Of a stretch of DNA of 64,000 nucleotides, positions 1-11,172 are shown in pieces (within the stretch, counting starts at the first letter, position 1; every line of letters starts with the position of its first letter). Position numbers and translations under genes: made by a program. Below the pieces are notes generated by a model, which made no database searches, had not been told where the DNA came from, and saw nothing but the letters and a program-made list of their open reading frames with translations. Source of the DNA: Stomorhina lunata (Eukaryota > Arthropoda > Insecta > Diptera > Rhiniidae); assembly GCA_933228675.1 (NCBI GenBank), contig OW121744.1, positions 95,131,264-95,195,263 of the forward strand. The letters run 5' to 3'.

Positions 1-15
1 ATGGATAACCCGATA
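1..15 (-). mobile_element. Tip of a mariner-like terminal inverted repeat
   Basis: The first 15 bases, read on the minus strand, are TATCGGGTTATCCAT. This nearly matches the terminal inverted repeat of the mariner-like element near 20.65-21.48 kb (TATCGGGTTAT followed by YYATTT). If it is a real end, the element lies to the left of the window and only its last bases are included. Fifteen bases alone could be chance, but both this tip and the one at 21.48 kb are followed on the right by RTE-like sequence. Confidence 0.4.
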
Positions 16-379
16 TTTTTATTGGGTGATATAAGGGATGTTGGATATCAAACAATGGTTTTAATAAGTTTAAACTTCATCTAAACTGTGGACACTGACC
101 TCCTAGATTTATCTCATGAGTAACTACGTTAATATTCAATAAAGTAGCGAGCTTGTATGTGCCGCGAGTTGCACCCCTAACAACGATAAAAATATGGGTT
201 GGTCTGTCGCGTAAGTAACAATGAAAAGTAAAAAGTAAGAATTAAAACGCCCCCTAATATTGACAACTAAGGAAAACAATAAAATGACTCTGATTTAAGG
301 ATCAGTACCTGGGACATCCGAACCTTTTACAGAGGAGGTCCTTTCATTAAGTTGATGGATGTTCTTGATGATATAAGTG
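16..379. other. No gene recognised
   Basis: AT-rich sequence between the mariner-like tip and the endonuclease relic. It may be the decayed upstream part of the same RTE-like element, but I see no convincing motif. Confidence 0.5.
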
Positions 380-1085
380 TGATATGATTCCTGTCCAGAT
401 TGTTGTTTAGATGAAATGGACTCGGCATCGCCAAGAGACAAATTGTGACCTGTCTAACAGGTGCCAATAGTCTTCAGGTTCAACCCAGTAAACGAGAGGA
501 TAGCGACAATACGAGTGAAGCAAAGTGCCTACTTTCATCCGAGCCTGATTACAGAGGAGAAAGATGATGATATAAAAGAAGCCTTTAATGATCAACTTGA
601 TGAAGTGTACGATAACTGCCCCAATCATGATGTTAAAATAATAACGGGCGGGAATATTGCTTTGAGCCCACTGTTGGTAAATTCAGTCTGCATAACGTAA
701 CATCCGACAATGGTTTGAGGTTGATCTCCTTTACGACGGTTCGCAATAGCGACATGGGTGTCTCCCAATCAAATTACAAAAAAATCAGAGAAATAAACCA
801 TATTGTAGTTGACGGAAGACACTCATCAAGCATATTGGATGTTCGTACAATTTGGAAAGCCAATATGGACTCTACCTTGTTGCAGCCAAGGTGAAAACAA
901 GAAAAAAACAGGCGCAAAGAAAATTTAACATTACCAAGCTAAAATCCCACATAACTGCCACTGATAACTCACAACGGAAAGCTCAATTACTCGGAAAAAA
1001 AATATTTCTAGCTCCAACCACATCAGCGCTCTATTTCAATATATTTTCAACTCCATGAAAACTGCTACAAAATCTGAATTATGAT
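380..1085 (+). pseudogene. RTE-like non-LTR retrotransposon, endonuclease relic
   Basis: Fragments in shifting frames match the AP-endonuclease-like domain of insect RTE-type retrotransposons (often annotated craniofacial development protein 2-like). In order I see FNPVNERIATIRV (about 479-517), TEEKDDDIKEAFNDQLDEVY and NCPNHDVKII (about 552-645), SDNGLRLISFTTVRN (about 700-745), DGRHSSSILDVRTIWKAN (about 815-867) and YLVAAKVKTR (about 873-902). The domain normally nicks target DNA for target-primed reverse transcription. Frameshifts, stops and loss of the NxH/GDFN-type residues (here TGGN) mean it is dead. No reverse transcriptase follows, so this is an internal or 3'-truncated copy. The superfamily call is good; the clade name is by eye. 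Confidence 0.8.
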
Positions 1086-1799
1086 AAAATAAGAAACTGG
1101 TTATAGAGTATTAGGCTATGTAAAACTTCTCTAACTAATGCATTTGCCGCTCGGAACCGGCCCTTTCCCTTTCAATGAGTCTAAAAATAGAATCGGATGA
1201 AGCTTATTGTCCAAGAGAAGTACCCCTTGTTCCCGTTGGAATGTTGTCGGGGAGTTATATATATACTCAAAAACATGACGAAACCAAGAGACGATAGTCA
1301 CTTCAAGATACTATTTAAGTACTCTCATCTACAGATATAACCTATTCCGGAATCTATATATATTTTTACACATAACTCGACAATACAGCATATCCCGGAT
1401 TCAAACGGTTTATTTACCAGCAGTTATGCTTTCTTTGACAAGGCTTTAGATTTTTGCATCTTTTCGGATTGGCAGAATTCATGTTTATTCTCCAGTTAAG
1501 AAGTAACGAATATATTTTTTTTAAGCCAGCCGATTAAAAATTATTTTATCAGGTTAACCGTCTAAACGTTGTGCTCTTTATCTGTTCGGTATTAAATCTA
1601 GTTTGGCGACATTCAGAGATGCTCATTCTGGAGATATACGAGGCATCTTCATTAAGACTTGGGTATCTTTTCGTTACTCATTAGCCCATTATTGACTGTC
1701 ATTACCCGACTAGCGTGGACAACATTATATTAGTTTTCTTTGAAGTAAACGTGGTTTCACTTTGTTCGGAAATTTTTCCGGGGTCTATTATATTTGAAT
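1086..1799. other. No gene recognised
   Basis: Unassigned AT-rich sequence between the RTE-like relic and the next repeat. There are stops in all frames and no repeat unit shared with the rest of the window that I could detect. Confidence 0.5.
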
Positions 1800-1951
1800 T
1801 TTTATACCCACCATCAAAAAGAATGGGGGGTATATTGAGATTGTCATTCCGTTTGTAATTTCTTTAATATTGGCTCAAAAACCAAAAACGATATATATTC
1901 GGAACCCTTATGATATTCTAAGACGATTGAGCGATGTCCGTCTGTCTGTCC

Positions 1952-1985
<34 letters not shown>

Positions 1986-3471
1986 TGAAATCACGATAAC
2001 GCCTAAACGAAAGAAGCTAGCTCACTGAAACTTAGTAGAAATATTCTTCATCTCTGAGAAAATTTTGGTATTGAAATTGGGCAAAATCGGTTCACATTTT
2101 ACCATAGCTCCCGTATAACCTCGTCTAGGCTAATCGCTTATTTGTTAATAAATGACAAATTATAGCAGCTATGATGATGGTATATAGAAGTTTTACATTA
2201 GCCCTAGGCAGCGTATTAAATTTCATCAAAATCGGTTCACATTTAGCCATAGCTACCATACAAAAAACTTACGGAAACAGCCAAAATTTTACCTAAAATA
2301 CACTTAAATGCCAATAAATCTAAAGCTATAATAGATATAATCACTAAATTTAGCACTAGGAGGTATTATGTCAATGCCAGCCAGTGTGCAAAATTTTGTC
2401 GCAATCGGTCACTATTTGACCTAGCTCCCATATAAAAAACTTACGAAAACACAAAAATTCAAAAAGAAAAGGGGATTTATGTCCGTCTGTCCATCAGATA
2501 AAATCGTCATAGCTCCTTAACTACAAGAGCTAGTAAGACTAAATTAAGCAAAAAGAAGTCTTATGTCAATGCCAGGCAGTGTGCTAAATTTTGTCACAAT
2601 CGGTCACCATTTGACCATAGCTCCCATATAAAAAACTTATGGAAACACAAAAATACATAAAGAAAAGGTTGTTTATGTCCGTCTGTCCGTCAGATAAAAG
2701 CACGATAGCGCCTTAACGAAAAGAGCTAGAGGGACAAAGTTTTACAAAAGTATTTTGGATATCTTTAAAAAGATGTGTGTCGAAAATGGACAAAATCAAA
2801 AAAAAAATTTTTTTTTTTGATTTTTTAAAATTTTTGATAGGAATCAGTCCATATTTGACTTTAGCTTTCATATAAAAAACACTCACGGAAACCAAAAATT
2901 TTAGCAAAGGCCAGTTAAAACCTATCGGTCAACTTTTGGCCATAATTCTTATATACAATATATAACATCCCCTTTTTTATATCTACAATCAAAAAGACTT
3001 GGATGTACATTCATTATATTAAGATTGCACCTATGAAATTATATAGGCATCAATCAATGTTCAGCCCAGACTTTATATGTATATGATGAATGCATTAGGT
3101 ACTCATAATGAAATATATGGACCTGCCGTATTACTATTAACGTGTTTAGCATAACTACATATTAAGCACAACGAAAAGTATTTAACAACTTATTAACGTA
3201 AAACTATACCCGGTTATGAGACCGAATTTTGATCAAAGTAAATACTGGGGGAACCACTAAAATATTTTTAAATGTTGAACTATAAAGCTACGGCAACCGA
3301 ATTTAGTCCAAAGGTTTTACCAACAATACCGCAATAGCGATTTTTTCAGTTTTGGTCCAGATTTTGAATTAGCTGCACCCTAATTCAAATTTGAATTTTT
3401 CTAAATTTGACACAACTTGATGGTGGGTATATAAGATTCGGCACAGCCGAATATAACACTCTTACTTGTTT
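1800..3471 (+). mobile_element. DINE-1-like (Helentron-type) element, family 1, copy A
   Basis: The 5' end is TTTATACCCACCATCAAAAA. A short leader ends in GATTGAGCGATGTCCGTCTG and runs into a GTCT microsatellite. The 3' end repeats the inverse motif (TTGATGGTGGGTATA, about 3418-3432), then a hairpin ATTCGGCACAGCCGAAT (3436-3452) and a terminus CACTCTTACTTGTTT. A subterminal inverted repeat, a GTCY microsatellite and a 3' hairpin followed by a CTT-TTGTTT end form the architecture of Drosophila DINE-1/INE-1 elements, non-autonomous rolling-circle (Helentron) derivatives. The body consists of diverged modules, each centred on a motif like CATAGCTCCCATATAAAAAA (near 2103, 2250, 2425, 2615 and 2865). 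Two inner copies of TGTCCGTCTGTCC follow (about 2479 and 2676). No coding capacity. The family assignment is by structure, not by search. Confidence 0.78.
1937..1984 (+). repeat. GTCT microsatellite of family 1 copy A
   Basis: About 12 GTCT/GTCC units directly after GCGATGTCC. This is the shortest of the GTCT tracts in the family 1 copies here. Confidence 0.95.
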
Positions 3472-4740
3472 CTTTTAAAATCATCTATGTATGCGAAAGA
3501 TTTTTTTGTCTACAATATATGCCACTTAGGAATAAGCCCTCTTGGGGTTGCAAGTTTCTCCTCCTACTAAAATTATAGCTAATACTATTTAATTCTTACA
3601 TTTAAATAATCACAAAGATTTTCAAACTAAAAAAACCGTTAAAATTTGAATTCAATTAAAAGCTTTTTATCATCCCCTTTGTCATATTTTTAACAGTTCT
3701 CTAAAACGAACCGTTTACTTAGTCACGCAAAGTAAATGAACAAATATAAAAGCTTTATATATTCATATTTGTACAACATACCTCAAGCTTTCACGCTAAA
3801 AGCTTTTAATTTAGGCACATTTGTAAACAAACTGAAAAACTGTCAGTGTGTGCTAGCTAGCCAAAGAGCTTTTAATAACAAAACACACCCTCTATCAAAC
3901 ATGTATGGTATGTGCTAACAGAAGCACGAAATAAAAGTGATACAGGAAATAGGAAACTGGCATAACTGTAAATGCATTTTGCAATGTGGTTTCCTGTATG
4001 TGTATGATACACCTATACAGTCATAAAGGGCATATGAATGTTGGGGTTTTTTCTTTCGTTATAGGGGTTGCAAAATCATAGAAATAATTTTAAAATTTTG
4101 CGAAAACTTTACAGTTTTTTGGTTTGTGTCTTGACTAGGAGAAATTAATTAGAAATCATAACAAGTGGTCGTAAGAATGAAGGCACAAATTATGACTGGG
4201 GGTTGTTATTTCAATAAAAAGAAAGTATAACAGTGTTAATTTAAAAGTCCAAAAAGAAAAGTTCTTTATTTTAAGTTTAGGAGAAAATTTAAAATTTAAT
4301 TTAAATTGAATTAGAAGAGTTTTCTGTTCCTTTTTAAGGATTTACTTTATTAAATAAAAAAATGTTAAATAAACTGTTTTGGCAATAAAATTTAAGTTTG
4401 TTGTAATGACAAACTTTGTTTAGTTTTTTCCAGATATTTTAGCTTGTTATAGATGTCTTTGTTACAGCTTCCATTTTTTATGAAAAAGAAAATGTTTTTT
4501 TCAATACAATTTTGCTCTGGAGTTTATTGCTTATTAGCAAAAAAAATAGAAAAATAAGAACAAAAAGAATTTGTTTCGTATTTTGTTATTTTAGAAAATT
4601 TTGTTGCATTTTTTTAGTATCTAAAAAAAATAAGGAAAAAGTAAGTCACTAAAGTTAAAAAGTGTCTTTTAGACGCATTTTTGTTGTCAATTTCTGAGGC
4701 AGGAGCGTGCAAAGAGATTTATATTTAAAATTTAGAATTC
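3472..4740. other. No gene; AT-rich spacer
   Basis: Very AT-rich sequence with only short chance frames. GCAGGAGCGT at 4699-4708, just before the CTATAG array, has an inverted copy at the far side of the array (7702-7711). Confidence 0.5.
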
Positions 4741-6060
4741 AATATTTTTATATAGAAATTTATTCTATAGAAAATATTTCATTAGAAATTTTTTCTATAG
4801 AAAATATTTCAATATAAATTTTTTCTATAGAAAATATTTCGATAGAAATTTTTTCTATAAAAAAAAATTTGATAGAAATTTTTTTCTATAGAAAAAATTT
4901 AACAGAAATTTTTTTCTATATAGAAAAAATTCGAGAGAAATTTTTTTCTATATAGAAAAAAATTCGATAGAAATTTTTTTCTATATAAAAAAAAATTCGG
5001 TAGAAATTTTTTTCTATATAGAAAAAAATTCGGTAGAAATTTTTTTCTATATAGAAAAAAATTCGATAGAAATTTTTTTCTATATAGAAAAAAATTCAAT
5101 AAACATTTTTTTCTATAGAAATAGAAATTTTTTTCTATAGAAAAAAATTCGATAGAAAATTTTTTCTATAGAAAAAAATTCGATAGAAATTTTTTCTATA
5201 GAAAAAAATTCGATAGAAATTTTTTCTATAGAAAAAAATTCGATAGAAATTTTTTCTATAGAAAAAAATTCGATAGAAATTTTTTCTATAGAAAAAAATT
5301 CGATAGAAATTTTTTACTATAGAAAAAAATTCAATAGAAATTTTTTTCTATAGAAAAAAATTCAATAGAAATTTTTTTCTATAGAAAAAAATTCAATAGA
5401 AATTTTTTACTATAGAAAAAAATTCAATAGAAATTTTTTACTATAGAAAAAAATTCAATAGAAATTTTTTTCTATAGAAAAAAATTTAATAGAAATTTTT
5501 TTTTTCTATAGAAAAAAATTCGATAGAAATTTTTTACTATAGAAAAAAATTCAATAGAAATTTTTTTCTATAGAAAAAAATTCAATAGAAATTTCTTTCT
5601 ATAGAAAAAAATTCAATAGAAATTTTTTTCTATAGAAAAAAATTCAATAGAAATTTTTTTCTATAGAAAAAAATTCAATAGAAATTTTTTTCTATAGAAA
5701 AAAATTCAATAGAAATTTTTTTCTATAGAAAAAAATTCAATAGAAATTTTTTTCTATAGAAAAGAATTCGATAGAAATTTTTTCTATAGAATAAAATTCG
5801 ATAGAAATTTTTTCTATGGAATAAAATTCTATAGAAATTTTTTCTATAGAATAAAATTCTATAGAAATTGTTTCTATAGAATAAAATTCGATAGAAATTT
5901 TTTCTATGGAATAAAATTCGATAGAAATTTTTTCTATAGATAAAAATTCAATAGAAAATTTTTCTATAGAAAAAAATTCAATTGAAATTTTTTCTATAGA
6001 AAAAAATTCAATAGAAATTGTTTCTTTAGAAAAAAATTAATAGAAATTTTTTCTATAGAA
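4741..6060. repeat. CTATAG-palindrome tandem array 1a (30-33 bp units)
   Basis: Head-to-tail units of TTTTTTCTATAGAAAAAAA joined by TTCRATAGAAA. Unit length is mostly 30 or 31 bp. A block near 4910-5100 has CTATATAG in the core and 33-bp units. The central CTATAG with flanking T and A runs is a perfect palindrome, so each unit can form a hairpin on either strand. Linkers change gradually along the array (TTCGATAG, TTCAATAG, TTCTATAG). No protein is encoded. Confidence 0.95.
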
Positions 6061-7695
6061 TAAAATATTTCGTTGGAAATTATTCTATAGAAAATTATTA
6101 GTTAAAATTTTTTTCTATAAAAAAAATTTCTTTGGAAATTTTTTCTATAGAAAATATTTCCTTGGAAATTATTCCTTTAGAAATTTTTCGTTAGAAATTT
6201 TTTCTTTAGAAATTTTTCGTTAGAAATTTTTTCTATAGAAAATATTTCGTTAGAAATTTTTTCTATAGAAAATATTTCGTTAGAAATTTTTTCGTTAGAA
6301 ATTTTTTCAATAGAAAATATTTTGTTAGAAATTTTTTCTATAGAAAATATTTCGTTAGCAATTTTTTCTATAGAAAATATTTCGTTAGCAATTTTTTCTA
6401 TAGAAAATATTTTTTTTGGGAATTTTTTCTATAGAAAATATTTCGTTGGAAATTTTTTCTATAGAAAATATTTCGTTGGAAATTTTTTCTATAGAAAATA
6501 TTTCGTTGGAAATTTTTTCTATAGAAAATTTTTTGTTGGAAATTTTTTCTATAGAAAATATTTCGTTGGAAATTTTTTCTATAGAAAATATTTCGTTGGA
6601 AATTTTTTCTATAGAAAATATTTCGTTGGAAATTTTTTCTATAGAAAATATTTCGTTGGAAATTTTTTCTATAGAAAATATTTCGCTGGAAATTTTTTCG
6701 TTAGAAATTTTTTCTATAGAAAATATTTCGTTGGAAATTTTTTCTATAGAAAATATTTCGTTGGAAATTTTTTCTACAGAAAATATTTCGTTGGAAATTT
6801 TTTCTATAGAAAATATTTCTTTGGAAATTTTTTCTATAGAAAATATTTCGTTAGAAATGTTTTCTATTTTTTCTATAGAAAATATTTCGTTAGAAATGTT
6901 TTCTATAGAAAATATTTTGTTAGAAATTTTTTCTCTAGAAAATATTTCGTTGAAAATTTTTTCTGTAGAAAATATTTCTTTGGAAATTTTTTCCATAGAA
7001 AATATTTCGTTGGAAATTTTTTCTATAGAAAATATTTCGTTGGAAATTTTTTATATAGAAAATATTTCGTTAGAAAATTTTTCTATAGAAAATATTTCGT
7101 TAGAAATTTTTTCTATAGAAAATATTTCGTTAGAAATTTTTTCTATAGAAAATATTTCGTTAGAAATTTTTTCTATAGAAAATATTTCGTTAGAAATTTT
7201 TTCTATAGAAAATATTTCGTTAGAAATATTTTCTATAGAAAATATTTCGTTAGAAATTTTTTCTATAGAAAATATTTCGTTAGAAATTTTTTCTATAGAA
7301 AATATTTCGTTAGAAATTTTTTCTATAGAAATTATTTCGTTAGAAATTTTTTCTATAGAAAATATTTCGTTAGAAATTTTTTCTATAGAAAATGTTTCGT
7401 TGGAAATTTTTTCTATAGAAAATATTTCGTTAGAAATTTTTTCTATAGAAAATATTTCGTTAGAAATTTTTTCTATAGAAAATATTTCGTTAGAAATTTT
7501 TTCTATAGAAAATTCTATAAAAAATATTTCATTGCAAATTTTTTCTATAGAAAATATTTCGTTGGAAACTTTTTCTATAGAAAAAATTGCGTTGGAAATT
7601 TTTTTCTATAGAAAAAATTTCATTGGAAATTTTTTCCGCAGAAAATATTCCGATAGAGATTTTTTCTATAGAATATTTTTTCTATAGAAAATATT
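6061..7695. repeat. CTATAG-palindrome tandem array 1b (30-bp units)
   Basis: About 48 units of TTTTTTCTATAGAAAA followed by TATTTCGTTRGAA, with the linker changing from CGTTGG to CGTTAG around 6850-7080. The period is exactly 30 bp, a multiple of three, so stop-free frames of more than 400 codons arise on the plus strand and of 203 codons on the minus strand. They encode 10-residue repeats such as FFYRKYFVGN. These are artefacts of the period: no complex sequence, no start context and no non-repetitive domain. Confidence 0.95.
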
Positions 7696-7711
7696 TCTTC
7701 TACGCTCCTGC

Positions 7712-8455
7712 TTAAATTCACTTGCTACCATAGTTTCTTTTCTTTTACAGTTTACTGATCAGTTAAAATAGCTTAAGCTTTTCAAAGCACAAGACAAAAA
7801 AAAAAAAAAACTAAACATAAACATAGAAAAGTAGCATTGAAATTTCATTGTAGTTTTGGGATTGTCTTTTTGATGCTTAAAAAAAATTGTAAGTCTTTTT
7901 TTTATTTTTCCAAAGTCTCTACTATTTTTCTTAACTTCTTCACAAATGTCATAATCAGACAAAATAATGTTGAAAAGCTAAGCACTTTTGTTTATAAATA
8001 TTTTTTTCTTACAAAATTTCTTCTTTAGCTACTTTAACTTAAAAAATTCTTCTTTATTTGTAAACACATCAATGCATTTTATTCCATTTCTTTGGCAATT
8101 TTTACTACAAAATTTAGTCACAAAAATTATTTTGCAATAGTTTTCTTTCAATATTCTCTACTAATGCAACAGAAAATTCTGGGAAATTAAATAAAAAAAG
8201 TAAAATTGCTACAAAAAAATTGTGAAAATAAAGTAAATTTTACAATTTAATTCCGAGTTTTTATTAACAATTTGTTCGTTTTACAAAACAAAATGTTGCT
8301 GCTTATTGTATTAGAAAGTTTATGCAAAGTTTGTCAGGAACTAAGAACTTTATTTGCTAAAGAAAAATTACATGAAACAAATGGAGAAAAAATGCATTGT
8401 AACTCAGTATAAGGGTCAGGGTCTAGAAGTGCATTTGGAGATAGTAGGATACATT
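7712..8455. other. No gene; AT-rich spacer
   Basis: Low-complexity AT-rich DNA with short chance frames only. I see no repeat boundary or motif until the DINE-1-like element that follows. Confidence 0.5.
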
Positions 8456-8613
8456 TCTTATACCCTTCACCGCCAAAGGTGGAAAGGGTATTATAAGTTT
8501 GTGCTGATGTATGTAGCGGATGGAAATATTTGTCTTAGACCCACCTTTTAGTATACCAATAGGCTTAGAATCACTTTCTGCGTCGATTTAGCGATGTCCG
8601 TCTGTCCGTCCGT

Positions 8614-8653
<40 letters not shown>

Positions 8654-8762
8654 GCCCCCATGTAAACCTTGTAATCAAACTACAGGTCGCAATTCTATAG
8701 ATAATTTGATTAAATTTGGCGCAGATCATTTTTTTTTGATAATGGGATCATGGCTATTGAAA
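8456..8762 (+). mobile_element. DINE-1-like element, family 2, 5' fragment (copy a)
   Basis: It begins TTATACCCTTCACC with a nearby inverse GGTGGAAAGGGTATTATAA. The leader ends GTCGATTTAGCGATGTCCG and enters a GTCC/GGCT microsatellite. The remainder matches the 5' third of the longer family 2 copies (for example 60.73-61.54 kb) as far as GGGATCATGGCTATTGAAAT. The 3' half and terminal hairpin are missing, and sequence switches abruptly to a non-LTR retrotransposon at about 8765. Confidence 0.75.
8611..8653 (+). repeat. GGCT microsatellite
   Basis: About ten GGCT units inside the family 2 DINE-1-like element, in the position that GTCT units occupy in family 1. Confidence 0.95.
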
Positions 8763-8767
8763 TGAGT

Positions 8768-11120
8768 CTTTCCTTCCCGATAGAAATCTACTATCTCCTG
8801 TACTTCCCAGTGTGACTTGTACAATGCCCAACGTATATTTTAGAACACGTGCTTTAAAAAAAATGTTGTCTGAGTTAAATGTAAACAAATCTTCTGGTCC
8901 TGACTGTATACCTCCAAGAGTTTTAAAAAAATGTTAATCTTTCCTGTCTCGTCCTCTGCATAATCTACTTTACCTATCATACCGGTCCGGTGTTTTTCCT
9001 AATTGTTGGAAAACTGCCAACGTCCAACCAATTCACAAAAAAGATGACCAAGCCAACCCTAACAATTATCGTCCTATTGCCTTAAGTTCTACACTTTCCA
9101 AAGTTATCTTGTTAGCTATATTGAATCCAATCACCTACTAAACGATAAACAGTATGGATTTCGTATTGGTCGTTTAACAGGTGATTGAATGGCATTCCTT
9201 TCTGAACAGTGGTCCCATTCAATTCATCGATCAGGCGAGAGCAAAGTAGTCTCATTAGACATCTCCAAAGCATTCGACCGTGTCTGGCACAAATCTTTAC
9301 TTTCGAAGCTCAAATCTTTTGGAGTAGGTGAAGTATTCTTAAAATTTATTTCTAGCTTCCTTAAAGACCGAATTATAAGGGTTGTAATAGATGGAGTCTC
9401 TTTACTGAATTCTGGTGTCCCTCAGGATTCAGTTTTATCGCCAACATTTTAATATTCATGAATTACTTCTAACCCAATTTACTCATTTGCGGATGACAGT
9501 AATATCAGCCACTCATATTCTTTCGATCGGAGACCATTAACCTCCGAGGTCAATCTGTCCAGATTATAAATGAATGAATCGCTCAATCGTGACCTTGATA
9601 TAATTTACACATGGGGCAAAGCTAACATGGTTGACTTCAATGCACTCAAAAACTCAATGTTGTTTATTAACACATAAACGATTCGTAAACTCACCGTCTT
9701 CTTCCCTTCGAATGGGTGACTCAACCATCCAAGGAACCGATTCCCTCTCTATCCTCGGTATAAACATACAGGCTGTTGTCCGGTGGAATCAACATGTTTT
9801 TGACGTGTCAAAAGAATCATTTATATGCCTAGGGTTTTTAAGACTCTACATCGTCTTAATATTTCTCACCAACCGACTTACTCCGGATATATACCACGTA
9901 CATACGTCCAAAAATGGAGTACAATTCTCACATTTGGGCAGGAGCTGCACGTTCTAGTCTTGAAATGTTGGATCGTGTTCAAAAGCGAGCCAATGACCTA
10001 ATAGGTGATAGCACTATTTTTGAATCTTTAACCCTAACACTCCTGACACGGGTACCTGGGTACCCGAACGAACTTTAAAGTCAAATATCTCTTTAACGAT
10101 AAATGTTACAAAGTTGAGGTTTTGTAAGTTCCTAAAACTATTTATTTCCTAAAGATTTTTGTTTCTCTAAGCTTTCCAAAATTTTTGGCTTAGGCTGTGG
10201 ATTCACCGAAAGTCAAATATTCCTAACCCTCCTGATAAGGGTACCCGGGTACCAGTAAGAAAATTAAGGCATTATATATATAAAAAAGTAATGCATATAA
10301 TTCTATTTTTATTTTAGTTTAAAATGTGTGCATTTAATTAACAATTTGACAACTTAACTTTGCACTTTTATAATAGATAAACTTCAGAAAATTACAATTC
10401 TGTTAAGCGTGAAGCAATAATTTGGTTGTGTGTATTACATATTGGCCTTTGGCAACCATCATGCACTTTATATGTTTTGAGATTTGATTTCAGATTAATA
10501 GCCATGCAAAGGTAACAATTTCAAAGCTGTTATATCTTCTGAATTCTTCTAGTAAACATTTAATGTTAATTCCATTTTCTGTAAAGAACTATTCAAATTA
10601 TCCTCTGCAGTTAGTCTAAATATGTTTCGCGGAATATTTTAATCGTAACTGAAAGATTAGTATTCACGGGTACCCCTATCAGGAGTCTACGTATAAAATG
10701 TTATCAGTACGGTTAGGGTTAAATACACTCGAACATCGTCGAAACGTAGGATGCCTTTCATTGTTCTACAGATATTACCATGGTAAATGTTCTGACGACA
10801 TACGTAGTCTTATTCCAAATGCACATAATTTTAGACGAAACACACGTTTAGCAAACAGAGCGCATCCTTTTGTAATTAGTTGGAATATGAGTCGTACAAC
10901 GCATTACAAAGAAAACTCGTTTTTTGGCCGAACTATTCGAATGTGGAATTTTCTTCCTGACTATGTTTTTCCAACCCAATACAATATCCAACGATTCAAA
11001 TCAAATATCCACAAACACTACTCTTTCTTTCCTCCTACCCAATCCTTTATTTCCTAACATCAACACAATGCAACGCATTTATAGGGGTATCCCCCGAGTG
11101 TTGGTATAATTAAAAAAAAA
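8768..11120 (+). pseudogene. CR1/Jockey-type non-LTR retrotransposon, 5'-truncated, split by a MITE
   Basis: Reverse transcriptase motifs appear in order: NKSSGPDCIPPRVLK (about 8884), a FPNCWKTANVQPIHKK region (about 8996), NNYRPIALS (about 9061), the catalytic-palm LDISKAFDRVWH (about 9258), SGVPQDSVLSPT (about 9412; normally PQGSVLGP) and the FADD box, seen as GCGGATGACAGT near 9489. After the RT come PKMEYNSHIWAG (about 9912), LEMLDRVQKRAN and, beyond an inserted element, TLEHRRNVGCLSLFYRYYHG (about 10724) through to ENSFFGRTIRMWN. The 3' end lies near 11109-11120 with a short poly-A after TATAATT. Many frameshifts and stops; the N-terminal endonuclease is absent. Removing the insert with one TTAA copy joins FESL to NTLEHRR in frame, so the insertion came into an otherwise continuous reading frame. 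Confidence 0.85.
10028..10722. mobile_element. piggyBac-like MITE with TTAA target duplication
   Basis: The element proper is 10032-10718 (687 bp), flanked by TTAA at 10028-10031 and 10719-10722. The ends are CCCTAAC and GTTAGGG. TTAA duplications with CCC...GGG ends are the hallmark of the piggyBac superfamily. Subterminal motifs recur: CTCCTGACACGGGTACC near 10040, CTCCTGATAAGGGTACC near 10228 and the inverse GGGTACCCCTATCAGGAG near 10669. There is no transposase frame, so it is non-autonomous. It lies within the coding sequence of the surrounding retrotransposon and is therefore younger than it. Confidence 0.85.
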
Positions 11121-11172
11121 AATATTAAACCAATCTTTATATTTGCAACTACTTAAAATAATATATTCCAAA

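Noticed and set aside
4899..5099. 66-codon frame of NFFLYRKKFLP-like repeats
   Set aside because: Same artefact, from 33-bp units in array 1a.
6322..7687. Open frames of 429, 423 and 203 codons in the CTATAG array
   Set aside because: They follow from the 30-bp period and show only 10-residue repeats in several frames and both strands. There is no coding signal.
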